Shown piece by piece: positions 7,983 to 15,457 of a stretch of 17,524 nucleotides of DNA. Location of the stretch: the NCBI GenBank assembly GCA_021736545.1, contig JAIPFS010000008.1:1-17524 (forward strand), read 5' to 3'. The notes under the pieces are model-generated. The model saw only the letters and a program-made list of their open reading frames with translations. It made no database searches and had not been told where the DNA came from. The position numbers and the translations under genes were made by a program. Position 1 is the first letter of the stretch, and each line of letters begins with the position of its first letter. This DNA comes from Spirochaetia bacterium. Lineage in GTDB: Bacteria > Spirochaetota > Spirochaetia > PWKH01.

Positions 7983-9499
7983 GAGGAAGGCTCCATAACT
8001 CTTTTGATAAATAAAGAGATCTCAGTTCTTTCAACTACAGGTTTGAGGGTTTTAATCATCTCTCTATCAACAATTAATTTGCTTTGCATAGCATTTTTTA
8101 ACTTCTTAGCTCCAATCCATTCATTGTTCCATAATGCTTCTTTTTCACCATCAACAATTTTACACATCTCATTTTCAAATCCTATGGACTCTTCCAGAAT
8201 CAAAGCAACTCTTTGTAACCAAATATTCATATATACAGTATTTGGTAGTTTTTTGAATTTATTTATTATACGCTTTACTAATTCTTTCTTTTTATCTGTT
8301 TCTATTTGAAAAAGTAACTTACTTATTATTGCTGTTATTACGGGGTATGTACGGGGATTATTATATGCAATATCAGTTGCTATGCTTATCAGGGGTAAAA
8401 CAGGTACCTTGAGCTCAGACTTTTGTTCAATTTTTTCAAAAAACCCCAATAAAGCTACTGCTAAACTACCAGAATTTGGATAGTGCACTGCGTGATCATG
8501 AATAATAAGTAATTGCCTCTCCAAACTTGTTGCCTTGTGCTCTCTAAAAACCCATTCCAATTTATCCTTTTTGATAGAATCTTTAATAACGTGATTACTT
8601 GAAAAGGTTTTTGATGGGTTCAATTTTAACCCTAAATCAATCATTATTTCTGTTAAATTTTTCAATATCAAAGCTCCCTCAGGAGGGTTATTAGTAAATA
8701 TACGGTAATCATCTCTATATCTAAGAATTTGGTAATTTTTTATTCCCAGTTTTTTAATGCGCTTGGAAAGTAATTGATCTGAATACCCAAGAACCATTTC
8801 TGCGATAAAGTCCATAAGTGTTGAACCTTGGGGGAGACTGTTTGTCTGCCCATAATTCATATCTTGGATATGTGAGTCTATTATATTTCCAATTAAAGAT
8901 TTAACATTGCGCTTTTCTTTTGCAGTCCTTTTAGTATGGAGTGCCCATGAAATAGTATGTGTATATATTGAACCATAACAATCTGTAATATCAGTTTGAA
9001 TTAGATAATCATATTCTAATGAAAGTTCAATTGATTTTTGTTCTACTTCATGCCACCAATATGACACCTGTTCTGCTTTATCTTTCTCTTCTGATTGAGA
9101 AACTAGCGGAATACTCAAACATTGAACCTGATTATTAAGTTGGAAGTCTTTTAACCTATCAATTATTAATTTCCAATTTCCCTTCTCAGTTATATTATTT
9201 ACCATAGATACATATATTGCTGGATTCAATAACTGAAATGGTCTCCATGCATATCGTCCATCTTTGTTATTGATGATTAAGTAGTTTACCCCTTCACATA
9301 AAGAAGGCTTCTTTTCACCTTTTAGACAATCACTGAGATTCTTATTCTCTAGTGCTCCATCTACTTTTTCTAAAATTTTTTGAAATGTTATATAAACTGG
9401 TAAATCAAAATTACAATAAGAGGTTTCTTTTAGAAAGAATGCTTTTGCTTCAGTTGGAGATAAATCTGTAACTGGTATTGATTTTCTATCTTCAGACAT
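7979..9499 (-). CDS. reverse transcriptase built into the type I RM operon (UG/Abi-like)
   Basis: An RNA-dependent DNA polymerase-like protein of 506 residues. Polymerase motifs in order: motif A around D170 (QTDITDCYGSIYTH), motif B LPQGS at 222-226, catalytic YRDD at 261-264 (ILRYRDDYRIF) and motif D KLNPSKT at 292-298. About 190 C-terminal residues are helical, without a maturase X/thumb, HNH or retron-type element. This layout, and the YGSIYTH version of motif A, resemble the 'unknown group'/Abi reverse transcriptases, several of which act in phage defence. It lies between hsdS (8-base overlap) and hsdR (4-base overlap). ATG 9499 was chosen for a GGAGAAG upstream; ATG 9517 is the alternative, adds 6 residues and has no ribosome site. 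The gene looks more AT-rich than hsdM and hsdR, suggesting later insertion. The RT call is firm; its subgroup and role are inferred. Confidence 0.88.
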   Translation of the reverse strand: MSEDRKSIPVTDLSPTEAKAFFLKETSYCNFDLPVYITFQKILEKVDGALENKNLSDCLKGEKKPSLCEGVNYLIINNKDGRYAWRPFQLLNPAIYVSMVNNITEKGNWKLIIDRLKDFQLNNQVQCLSIPLVSQSEEKDKAEQVSYWWHEVEQKSIELSLEYDYLIQTDITDCYGSIYTHTISWALHTKRTAKEKRNVKSLIGNIIDSHIQDMNYGQTNSLPQGSTLMDFIAEMVLGYSDQLLSKRIKKLGIKNYQILRYRDDYRIFTNNPPEGALILKNLTEIMIDLGLKLNPSKTFSSNHVIKDSIKKDKLEWVFREHKATSLERQLLIIHDHAVHYPNSGSLAVALLGFFEKIEQKSELKVPVLPLISIATDIAYNNPRTYPVITAIISKLLFQIETDKKKELVKRIINKFKKLPNTVYMNIWLQRVALILEESIGFENEMCKIVDGEKEALWNNEWIGAKKLKNAMQSKLIVDREMIKTLKPVVERTEISLFIKRVMEPSS

Positions 9500-10580
9500 T
9501 AAGCTTAACTTCTCCATTCATTAGTTTTGTAAGTAATGTATCTCTTATTTTTGTTATAGTTTGTATTTGGTGAAAATTTGAATCAATTTTTCTATATAAT
9601 TTATATACTACTCTTTCAAATTGACTTTGTTTATCTGTTGGAGGCATGACAACTTCTGTTGATAAAGCTATGTCCCTATTTAGGCCAGGGACAGCAGAAT
9701 CTGTATTCATTTCATTAAAATTGATAGTTCTGAGCAGAAAATAATCATAAAGAAGATATGGGTAACGTGATTTTGGTTCTATAAAATATGTAGTGTCTAT
9801 AGGAAAAAAATTTTGCCATAGAAGTATAATTTTTCCTAGAGTTCCTTTTCTTCCAATAACAATTCCAGGACCTTTGACTAGGTATTCAGAATGATAATCA
9901 ACAATTCCACTTGATCCTACTACAGGAAATCCCCTCCCTGTTCTTAGTGTTTTCTTTAATCCCTTACCATATCTAAGGTATAATACATCTCCAAGAACCC
10001 CTTCCTCCCAATCATCCTCTGCTTCTTCAATAAACCACTCCCTAAAAAGAGTCTCTGCCATGGCTTCAAGTGTCTCATTCTGTCTATGGAGAAGGTCTAT
10101 CTTATCATCAAGACTAGATAATACTCCTGCTATGGCTTTTTGTTCTGGGAGAGGAGGGAGAATGAATCGATAATCTCTTAGAGCCTCTTTATCTCCACGA
10201 GGCATTTTTGCACCTCTTGAAGTGAGAACAGAATATTCTGTAAAATCTGGGTTGCAAAGAAGGTAAAAAAAGAATCTATTATTAATCTCTGCTTCATTTT
10301 TTACACGAAAAACTAACACATCAGCTGATACTGTACCATCAAATGAACTCTGCCACACTTTTTTAAAGTAGGTCCTGATGTTAGAAAACAGAACATCATT
10401 TTTTTTAAAAGTATTTACCTTTTTTACATTAGGCAACTTTTCAGCTTTTACAATACCTCCAAAATTATTGAGCATATTGTCTGTAGAAATATAATTATAA
10501 AGAGAAGCATTTATGATTTCAGTCTTATCTGAAATAATGTTTGCTACAGAGCCAATGGTCACCTCTTTCCACTCACTCAT
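9492..10580 (-). CDS. hsdS: type I RM specificity subunit (HsdS)
   Basis: The DNA-recognition subunit, 362 residues. It has the usual half-repeat layout: target recognition domain 1 (about 1-140), central conserved helix starting [10 protein letters not shown] at 141-150 and continuing [21 protein letters not shown], target recognition domain 2 (about 195-310), and a C-terminal conserved helix ([14 protein letters not shown] to LMNGEVKL). The two domains each read one half of a split DNA site; the site cannot be predicted from sequence alone. The total is slightly shorter than the roughly 400-residue norm, with a compact second recognition domain. Its ATG overlaps the hsdM stop (ATGA at 10577-10580), and its 3' end overlaps the RT start. 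I see no second hsdS or long inverted repeat that would suggest shuffling. Confidence 0.93.
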   Translation of the reverse strand: MSEWKEVTIGSVANIISDKTEIINASLYNYISTDNMLNNFGGIVKAEKLPNVKKVNTFKKNDVLFSNIRTYFKKVWQSSFDGTVSADVLVFRVKNEAEINNRFFFYLLCNPDFTEYSVLTSRGAKMPRGDKEALRDYRFILPPLPEQKAIAGVLSSLDDKIDLLHRQNETLEAMAETLFREWFIEEAEDDWEEGVLGDVLYLRYGKGLKKTLRTGRGFPVVGSSGIVDYHSEYLVKGPGIVIGRKGTLGKIILLWQNFFPIDTTYFIEPKSRYPYLLYDYFLLRTINFNEMNTDSAVPGLNRDIALSTEVVMPPTDKQSQFERVVYKLYRKIDSNFHQIQTITKIRDTLLTKLMNGEVKLNV

Positions 10581-12118
10581 ACCAACTTCACCTTATCCAG
10601 ATTCTCAAGGATGAGTTTACTCAGTCTTTCTTCTTCTTTTAGCTGATCTTCAAATTCAGCTCTTAACTGGGTGAATCTTTCATTGAAATCAAAGTCATCC
10701 TCTTCCTCAGCTAAGCCAACATATCTACCCGGGGTTAATACATAATCAAGTTCTCTCACCTTCTCAATGAAAGTAGAATTACAGAATCCTTTAATGTCTT
10801 CATACTCCCCATCAGGGTTTCTCCAAGCATGATAAGTCTCAGCTATCTTTGTAATATCTTCTTTGGAAAACACCTTGGTTCTTCTGTTTATCAGGTGCCC
10901 GAGTTCTCTTGCATCAATAAAGAGAATTTCATCTGTCCTATTTCTAAATCCACCATTTGCTTTATACCTATTTAAAAACCAGAGACTTGCAGGTATTTGG
11001 GTGTTTAAGAACAGCTTTGCTGGGAGATTCACAATACAATCTACAAGCCTTGCCTCAACAAGTTCTTTCCTAATATTTCCTTCTCCAGAGGATTTGGAAG
11101 TTAATGAACCTTTAGCAAGAACAAAGCCAGCCTGTCCTTTGGGATTCAAATGATACAAGAAGTGCTGAATCCAAGCATAGTTAGCATTCCCTGCTGGAGG
11201 CACTCCATATTGCCATCTACCATCTTTTCTCAGCTGGTCTCCACTCCAATCACTATCATTGAAGGGAGGATTGGCTATAACATAATCAGCTTTTAAATCT
11301 TTATGGGCATCATTAAGGAAGGAGCCTTCATTATTCCACTTGACCTGAGAACTATCAATTCCTCTGATAGCAAGGTTCATCTTAGCTAGTCTCCAAGTAG
11401 TCTGATTGCTTTCCTGTCCATAGATTGAAATATCATCTATTCTTCCTTGATGCTTCTCAACAAACTTCTCTGATTGGACGAACATTCCTCCTGAGCCACA
11501 GCAAGGGTCTAAAACTCTCCCTTTATAAGGCTCAAGCATCTCAACAAGGAGTTCTACTACACTTCTTGGAGTATAAAACTGTCCTCCCTTTTTCCCTTCA
11601 GCTAAAGCAAACTCACCAAGAAAATATTCAAATACATGACCAAGGATATCAGCACTTCTGTCTTTAGTAGTTCCCATGGAAATATTACCAATGAGGTCTA
11701 TCAAGCTGCCAAGATTGGTAGAATCTAGATTTCCTCTTGCATATACTTTTGGAAGCACACTTCTTAAGGATGGATTTTCTTTTTCTATAGCATCCATAGC
11801 ATCATCAATAGCTTTTCCAATGGTAGGTTCTTTTGCCTTGTTTTGAAGATATGTCCATCTAGCAATTGTAGGGACAAAAAAGACATTTACTGCCTTATAT
11901 TCATCCTTATCTTCTGGGTCTGCTCCTTCACTTTCTTCTTCTTTAAGTTCTTTATAAAGCTCCTCAAAGGCATCAGAGATATATTTAAGAAATATGAGAC
12001 CTAGAACTATGTGTTTATATTCTGCAGCATCAATATTTTTTCTCAGTTTATCAGCTGCACTCCATAATTGTTTTTCAATAGGTTCAAAGGTTTTTTTATT
12101 TTTGTACGTTTTCGCCAT
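10577..12118 (-). CDS. hsdM: type I RM adenine methyltransferase (HsdM)
   Basis: The modification subunit, 513 residues, which with HsdS transfers a methyl group from S-adenosylmethionine to N6 of adenine at the host's recognition sites. The N-terminal HsdM helical domain ([20 protein letters not shown], about 14-33) leads into the Rossmann methyltransferase. That carries [15 protein letters not shown] near 181, motif [10 protein letters not shown] at 203-211 and motif IV NPPF at 283-286. A C-terminal helical part with an acidic tail follows. Motifs are complete. It is the first gene of the operon, so protective methylase is made before the restriction subunit, as in other type I loci. The GAGGAA ribosome site lies shortly before ATG 12118, and a strong promoter is at 12154-12182. 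Confidence 0.95.
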   Translation of the reverse strand: MAKTYKNKKTFEPIEKQLWSAADKLRKNIDAAEYKHIVLGLIFLKYISDAFEELYKELKEEESEGADPEDKDEYKAVNVFFVPTIARWTYLQNKAKEPTIGKAIDDAMDAIEKENPSLRSVLPKVYARGNLDSTNLGSLIDLIGNISMGTTKDRSADILGHVFEYFLGEFALAEGKKGGQFYTPRSVVELLVEMLEPYKGRVLDPCCGSGGMFVQSEKFVEKHQGRIDDISIYGQESNQTTWRLAKMNLAIRGIDSSQVKWNNEGSFLNDAHKDLKADYVIANPPFNDSDWSGDQLRKDGRWQYGVPPAGNANYAWIQHFLYHLNPKGQAGFVLAKGSLTSKSSGEGNIRKELVEARLVDCIVNLPAKLFLNTQIPASLWFLNRYKANGGFRNRTDEILFIDARELGHLINRRTKVFSKEDITKIAETYHAWRNPDGEYEDIKGFCNSTFIEKVRELDYVLTPGRYVGLAEEEDDFDFNERFTQLRAEFEDQLKEEERLSKLILENLDKVKLV

Positions 12119-12153
12119 TTATTATTCCTCACGACCAAAATGTGGTGTTCCTC

Positions 12154-12182
12154 ATTGTAGTTGAGTGGAAATAAGGTGTCAA
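12154..12182 (-). promoter_or_regulatory. promoter of the hsdM-hsdS-RT-hsdR operon
   Basis: On the minus strand a perfect TTGACA (12182-12177) and TACAAT (12159-12154) are separated by exactly 17 bases, a near-consensus sigma-70 promoter. Transcription should start about 12147, giving a leader of about 28 bases before hsdM. The leader contains an imperfect inverted repeat (CACCACA, 4 bases, GGTCGTG) that might bind a regulator, but no separate control gene is seen next to it. Confidence 0.75.
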
Positions 12183-12696
12183 GTTTGAAATTAGCATTAG
12201 TATTAATGTATATTTAATTGCAAGAAGTATATATCTTAAAAGGATTCGTAAAATAATTAGTGCTGATTTTGGTTAATCCACAAAACTTATTAATTTAAAT
12301 TTGTTTCTATTGAGATTTAAGAGTGAAAAACTACTACTGCATTGTTCTCCTTTAATCTATCCATTCCCAAGCCGATTGTAGTTACCTAAATAAACACTGC
12401 TGCAATATGTACATAATTTGTTCACAGCAAGGACACAAACAAAACTTTACATAATCCATTAGACTTCAATTAGCATCTTTAAACAGTATTTTTTTACAAA
12501 TAACTGATGAAAATTTAATGGATTTTACCAGCCCCTGGTTAAAATTTTAGTGTCCCCATTATGTACGCACAAGTAGCAAATGCTTTATTAATATGAACTG
12601 GAAAACGGCTTTTTATTTGCTTTTAATGCATTCTATATAATATTTTTTAAAGAATTTTTTGTCTGCAATCCCGACCGCCGGTATTTATTCCTCATC
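12183..12696. other. 514-base AT-rich stretch without a recognised gene
   Basis: No open frame of convincing protein character is seen on either strand. The stretch contains a small hairpin at 12527-12539 (ACCAG, loop CCC, CTGGT) flanked by T and A runs. It could end transcripts coming from either side but is short. On the minus strand 12459-12382 a 25-codon frame with CPCC is visible and may be a scrap of a zinc-finger gene. The composition and the remnants that follow suggest decayed mobile DNA. I see no RNA gene here that would obviously serve the nearby reverse transcriptase. Confidence 0.5.
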
Positions 12697-12990
12697 TTAA
12701 TTCTTTTGATTACAAATAATTATTTTTTCTATAACCTCGTATTGTACGCAAAAGTGCAGTGTGTCGATCCACTTTCTTAATAGCCCCATCATTGTTCGAA
12801 TTTCTGCCTTGGCACGGTACTTACGACTGAAATCTAAATTGAGTGTTTTCCCCAAATTTTTAAGCACCTAGTCTTAGTAATCGAACACATAATACCCATT
12901 ATCCAGCAAAGTATCGTTTGCTTTTATCAGGCTTTCTGCAATTTGAGCTGCTCCATAATCGCCTTGTAAAGTATGGTTCCTTGTATAGTA
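12697..12990 (-). pseudogene. unrecognised gene remnant with two close stop codons
   Basis: One minus-strand frame reads as continuous protein-like sequence across 98 codons, interrupted only by TAA (12876-12874) and TAG (12870-12868). Before the stops it reads LQGDYGAAQIAESLIKANDT and then LLDNGYYVFDY. After them it reads VLKNLGKTLNLDFSRKYRAK and a helical tail with MGLLRKWIDTLHF. The amphipathic helices and lack of further stops suggest a recently inactivated gene or the 3' part of one. The sequence has a faint likeness to helical C-terminal domains of abortive-infection proteins, but I cannot name it. A stop (TGA) lies just upstream at 12993-12991 in the same frame, so the 5' part is missing or shifted. 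Confidence 0.4.
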
Positions 12991-13002
12991 TCACAAAATT
13001 TA

Positions 13003-13031
13003 TTGTGTCCTACCTTTATATCTGCTATGAT
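13003..13031 (+). promoter_or_regulatory. candidate promoter of the four-helix membrane protein
   Basis: TTGTGT (13003-13008) and TATGAT (13026-13031) are separated by 17 bases. The predicted start near 13038 leaves a short leader with GGAG at 13052-13055, 6 bases before ATG 13062. The spacing is ideal; the -35 box matches at four of six positions. Confidence 0.5.
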
Positions 13032-13061
13032 TGTGCATCCTTCAATAAACTGGAGATTATC

Positions 13062-13607
13062 ATGGTTTACAAATATACGGTTACACTGGTACTTGTTTTT
13101 TTTCTGTTCACAGGGCCGCTTTTCGCAGAGACGAATGCCCTCTCCAATGGCTCCGCTCTCCCATCTTCTGAAGTAGAAGATGAATCTCAGACTCAAGAAC
13201 TTCTTACAGTTGACTCAGTGAGCGGGGCGACTACTTCAGAGAAATCAGCAGCCGACTTCCGGATCCACCGCACTTTGGGCTATCTGACTATGGCCGGAGC
13301 TGCGGCCACTGGACTTCTTGGATGGCTTGCCCCTGGAGATTTCCACGCAGGCGTTGCAGTAGGTACCACAGGTCTAGCCGCCGTTACAACCGGTTTGGCG
13401 ATTGCAGACTTTGCCAGAGACAGATCGGTGCCCCTCGCACATGTTATTCTTACAGGACTCGGAACTGTGGGATTCGCAGCGAATCTGTTCATTGAACCAG
13501 AAGAGTCAGACGATGATGGCTCAGAGGGGTCAGAACTGCATTCCATCCTGGGGGCTGCCTCGGTCGGAAGTTTCGCGTTTGGCGTTTCATGGGTTATCGC
13601 ATTCTGA
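13062..13607 (+). CDS. membrane protein with signal peptide and four His-started helices
   Basis: This 181-residue protein has a signal peptide (residues 1-22, ending TGPLFA) and an acidic, Ser-rich external linker (30-62). Four hydrophobic Gly/Ala-rich segments follow (about 72-90, 96-115, 126-144, 163-181). A histidine stands just before each: H69 in RIHRTLGY, H95 in DFHAG, H127 in LAHV and H160 in ELHSILG. Paired histidines at helix ends are the pattern of b-type haem membrane proteins such as cytochrome b561, but the helices here are short and no family signature is certain. ATG 13062 was chosen because GGAG stands 6 bases upstream and it begins the signal peptide; the frame runs open upstream to 12918. 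GC content is clearly higher than in the flanking DNA. Membrane location is firm, haem binding is speculative. Confidence 0.75.
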   Translation: MVYKYTVTLVLVFFLFTGPLFAETNALSNGSALPSSEVEDESQTQELLTVDSVSGATTSEKSAADFRIHRTLGYLTMAGAAATGLLGWLAPGDFHAGVAVGTTGLAAVTTGLAIADFARDRSVPLAHVILTGLGTVGFAANLFIEPEESDDDGSEGSELHSILGAASVGSFAFGVSWVIAF

Positions 13608-13696
13608 CCGATGCTGCTTTCTTTTGAAAAGAGCTGAACTTGTTTGAAATAATAAAATAACAAAATTGGTATCTCTCATCTTTTAACAGAATTAAA

Positions 13697-13879
13697 TTAT
13701 GTGTTACTTTCTCCCGCCCCTTTTACATCGGTAACAGTTTGCACAGCCAGCTATGAATTAATACCCAGCCCATCTGCTGCTGTTCGTTCAGCACTGCTTG
13801 CACTATTACTAAGTGCTGCTGTACTGATTACTGTGCTCGTTTTAAATTCTTCATCATACTTACGGCTTGGTTCGGCCAT
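13697..13879 (-). mobile_element. IS3-family transposase OrfA remnant
   Basis: The minus strand from ATG 13879 reads MAEPSRKYDEEFKTSTV, then ...SSAERTAADGLGIN, a stop (TAG, 13753-13751) and LAVQTVTDVKGAGES. The opening RKYDEEFK..TV and the later ERTA.D.LGIN are the hallmark of the OrfA helix-turn-helix of IS3-type elements, where the protein binds the element ends. The usual Trp of that motif is lost, there is an in-frame stop, and the frame ends at 13697 after 60 codons, well short of a full OrfA. No OrfB (DDE) sequence follows. I could not define terminal inverted repeats. It is a dead fragment. Confidence 0.6.
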
Positions 13880-14230
13880 CTTTTCTTAGCTTTTTTCTAC
13901 TTTCTTTCTACCTCACCCAATTATTCGTTTTTAAGCAGTGACCCATGCTGATTGAAATTGAAACCAGTTCTCTTAATCTATTGAAGGAATTTGACTGGTT
14001 ATACTTTTTTAAGTTTTTTTTATTCATAATGTTGATAAAATTTATGAACTTTATTATTATGAAAAAGTATTATCGTTAAAACAACAAGGATACTTGCAGC
14101 GATAGTACATTCGATGCTTACTAAGCGGTTGGAATTTTACCAAATCATGATGCTCAGTAGGTAGAGATAAAAACTTTGCAGGTTTTACGGCTTAAGTTTT
14201 TACTTTTTTATTTTATAGGAGGAGATGTTT
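13880..14230. other. 351-base intergenic stretch with long leader of the exported protein
   Basis: No gene is visible. A good plus-strand promoter stands at 14032-14060. Downstream, 8-base arms at 14169-14176 (AAAAACTT) and 14194-14201 (AAGTTTTT), with a 17-base loop, precede a T-rich run and the ribosome site. The predicted leader is therefore about 160 bases with one weak AU-rich hairpin. Confidence 0.45.
14032..14060 (+). promoter_or_regulatory. promoter candidate for the exported beta-rich protein
   Basis: TTGATA (14032-14037) and TATTAT (14055-14060) with 17 bases between match the sigma-70 consensus at five of six positions each. The region is AT-rich, so chance matches are possible, but no better pair is closer to the gene. 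Confidence 0.5.
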
Positions 14231-14728
14231 ATGAAAAAATTGCTGCTGATTATTGTTATTCTTTTAATAACACCTATTGCTTTATTTGCTGCCGGACAGC
14301 AGGAGGTTGATGCAGTCACCACTGCTTCAGTTGTAGATAACGCTTCTGATTTTCTTTCAGCAGTCAGCCAGGATGGAACCTGGATAGCTGCGGTTCTGCA
14401 GGATTTGTCCTTGGATGAAGAAATAGTTATTTCTGGTCAATTTATACACAATGATGAACCTTATAGAAAGCTGGCTTTTTATGCACAGGATGAAAACAGA
14501 ACTGTAACTGACCGATTTACAGTTACGGCTCCACGAATGCTTGTCCAAAGTGAAAATACTAGAATACAGGGGGGAACATTTGCAGGAGATGTATATGTTG
14601 AGGCCAATGGATTTCATCTTGTTGACGGTACAGTTGATGGAAACATCTATTTTTCCAGCCAGGAGTATTTAAACAGCTTCTCATTAGATGATGGATCCAC
14701 AGTAACTGGAAAAACTGAGCTTCAATAA
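14231..14728 (+). CDS. exported protein with beta-solenoid-like repeats, function unknown
   Basis: This 165-residue protein has a textbook signal peptide (MKKLLLIIVILLITPIALFA, cut after residue 20 or 21) and a mature start AGQQE. Such a Gly/Gln-rich start right after the signal is typical of spirochaetal exported proteins. There is no lipobox cysteine, so it should be periplasmic or secreted. The body is beta-rich. Near the end short units recur (IQGGTFAGDVYVEANGFHL, VDGTVDGNIYFSS, DDGSTVTGK) resembling turns of a right-handed beta-solenoid. ATG 14231 was preferred to the in-frame ATG 14225, because AGGAGGAG (14217-14224) would directly abut the latter. It is monocistronic, ending in a strong hairpin 12 bases on. 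I do not recognise a named family. Confidence 0.75.
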   Translation: MKKLLLIIVILLITPIALFAAGQQEVDAVTTASVVDNASDFLSAVSQDGTWIAAVLQDLSLDEEIVISGQFIHNDEPYRKLAFYAQDENRTVTDRFTVTAPRMLVQSENTRIQGGTFAGDVYVEANGFHLVDGTVDGNIYFSSQEYLNSFSLDDGSTVTGKTELQ

Positions 14729-14739
14729 AGAGGCAGAAG

Positions 14740-14779
14740 AAGCCAAGTCAGACGCAAATTGCAATGTCCGACTTGGCTT
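14740..14779 (+). terminator. strong intrinsic terminator after the exported protein gene
   Basis: A perfect 10-base stem (AAGCCAAGTC with GACTTGGCTT) is extended inward by a further GAC/GTC pairing after one mismatch. Its loop is itself partly self-complementary. It starts 12 bases after the TAA of the upstream gene. The T-run after it is short, but the A-rich stretch before it would also let it work for the opposite strand. Confidence 0.8.
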
Positions 14780-14798
14780 TATCTTCATCACTTCAACA

Positions 14799-15326
14799 AT
14801 TGACAGTAAAAGAAAAAACTTCATTACCGATTATCATGCAAAATATTACGCTCATATCCTCACTCGTCGAGACGGACAGGGAATAGAGCGCCTATCTCAA
14901 TCTCTTTTTGGTACTTCTGTTGATCTAAATCCGCATCAAATTAACACATCTGCCTTTTCTTTAGCCAATCCAGTATCAGAGGGTGTGATACTTGCCGACG
15001 AAGGAGGACTGGGAAAGACAATAGAAGCTGGTCTGATGGGCAGACGACAAAACCGCAGCAGTGAAACAGAAACTAGCCAACGTGAAATTCCAAATCCGTG
15101 CACTGCAGCGTGATGCGCGAAAGGCAGGGACGGTGGATAAGCAGAAGGAGATTTAGGAGATAATTCAGCGTATGCAGAAGAAAAGAAGCGTATTCGTGTC
15201 CATATCTTTGATATGGAGGATGAAATAGAGGCGAAGCAAGATGAGCTTATTGATGAGCTGGAAGAACGGATGAATCATAAAGTTTTAGTGAATACATTAT
15301 TTACGATCCAATGGGAAGTGGTTTAA
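14799..15326 (+). pseudogene. SNF2-family helicase remnant, both ends kept, middle deleted
   Basis: The first part reads FITDYHAKYYAHILTRR, IERLSQSLFGTSVDLNPHQI and VILADEGGLGKTIEAGL. This is the N-terminus and Walker A region of a large SNF2/RapA-like helicase of the type seen in DISARM-like and other defence loci. The Walker A motif usually reads DEVGLGKT; here V is G. At about 15040-15050 the sequence jumps to the C-terminal end of the same kind of protein: VKQKLANVKFQIRALQRDAR, a stop (TAG 15154), a frame change near 15180, then IFDMEDEIEAKQDELIDELE and LFTIQWEVV before TAA 15324. About 2.5 kb of a full gene is therefore missing. No start codon remains at the 5' end; the first codon of the family pattern is ATT at 14799. 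The gene is dead. The family call rests on recognised conserved segments. Confidence 0.75.
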
Positions 15327-15411
15327 AATCAATAGTTTAAAGCGTACAGAGTATGTACTTTAGTCAAAACTGAATACTGCTATGAGTGTTCTTTAATAAA
15401 AATATTATACA

Positions 15412-15442
15412 AATACACTTTACCTCTAAGGTAAAGTGTATT
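15412..15442. promoter_or_regulatory. 13-bp inverted-repeat operator of the toxin-antitoxin operon
   Basis: Arms 15412-15424 (AATACACTTTACC) and 15430-15442 (GGTAAAGTGTATT) are perfect reverse complements around a 5-base centre. On the plus strand TTTACC (15419-15424) and TTATAC (15441-15446), 16 bases apart, make a promoter whose boxes overlap the repeat, so a bound dimer would block it. The expected binder is the helix-turn-helix antitoxin encoded downstream, as in other HigBA systems. The repeat ends 15 bases before the toxin start. Confidence 0.75.
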
Positions 15443-15457
15443 ATACTTGGAGTGTAG

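Noticed and set aside
7979..9517. Reading the RT as a group II intron maturase or a retron
   Set aside because: There are no maturase X or endonuclease domains, no intron-like RNA around it and no room for a retron RNA between genes that overlap by a few bases.
9492..10580. Phase-variable hsdS (inversion or repeat-driven)
   Set aside because: There is only one hsdS, no invertible partner copy, no recombinase nearby and no tandem repeat tract in the gene.
12382..12459. A 25-codon minus-strand frame with a CPCC motif that might be a small zinc-binding protein
   Set aside because: It is very short, has no ribosome site and stands in a decayed stretch. At best it is a scrap of a lost gene.
12562..12750. 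Repeated TGTACGCA at 12562-12569 and 12743-12750, a possible target duplication or end of a lost element
   Set aside because: The match is only 8 bases with loose similarity beyond it, and nothing transposon-like is between the copies. Chance is a sufficient explanation.
12918..13061. Longer N-terminus of the four-helix protein from 12918
   Set aside because: The clear ribosome site and signal peptide start at 13062; the upstream part overlaps the antisense remnant and reads without protein character.
13701..13889. A 62-codon hydrophobic plus-strand frame with Ser/Ala/Leu repeats
   Set aside because: It lies antisense to the IS3 OrfA fragment and has no ribosome-binding site; its hydrophobic look comes from that overlap.
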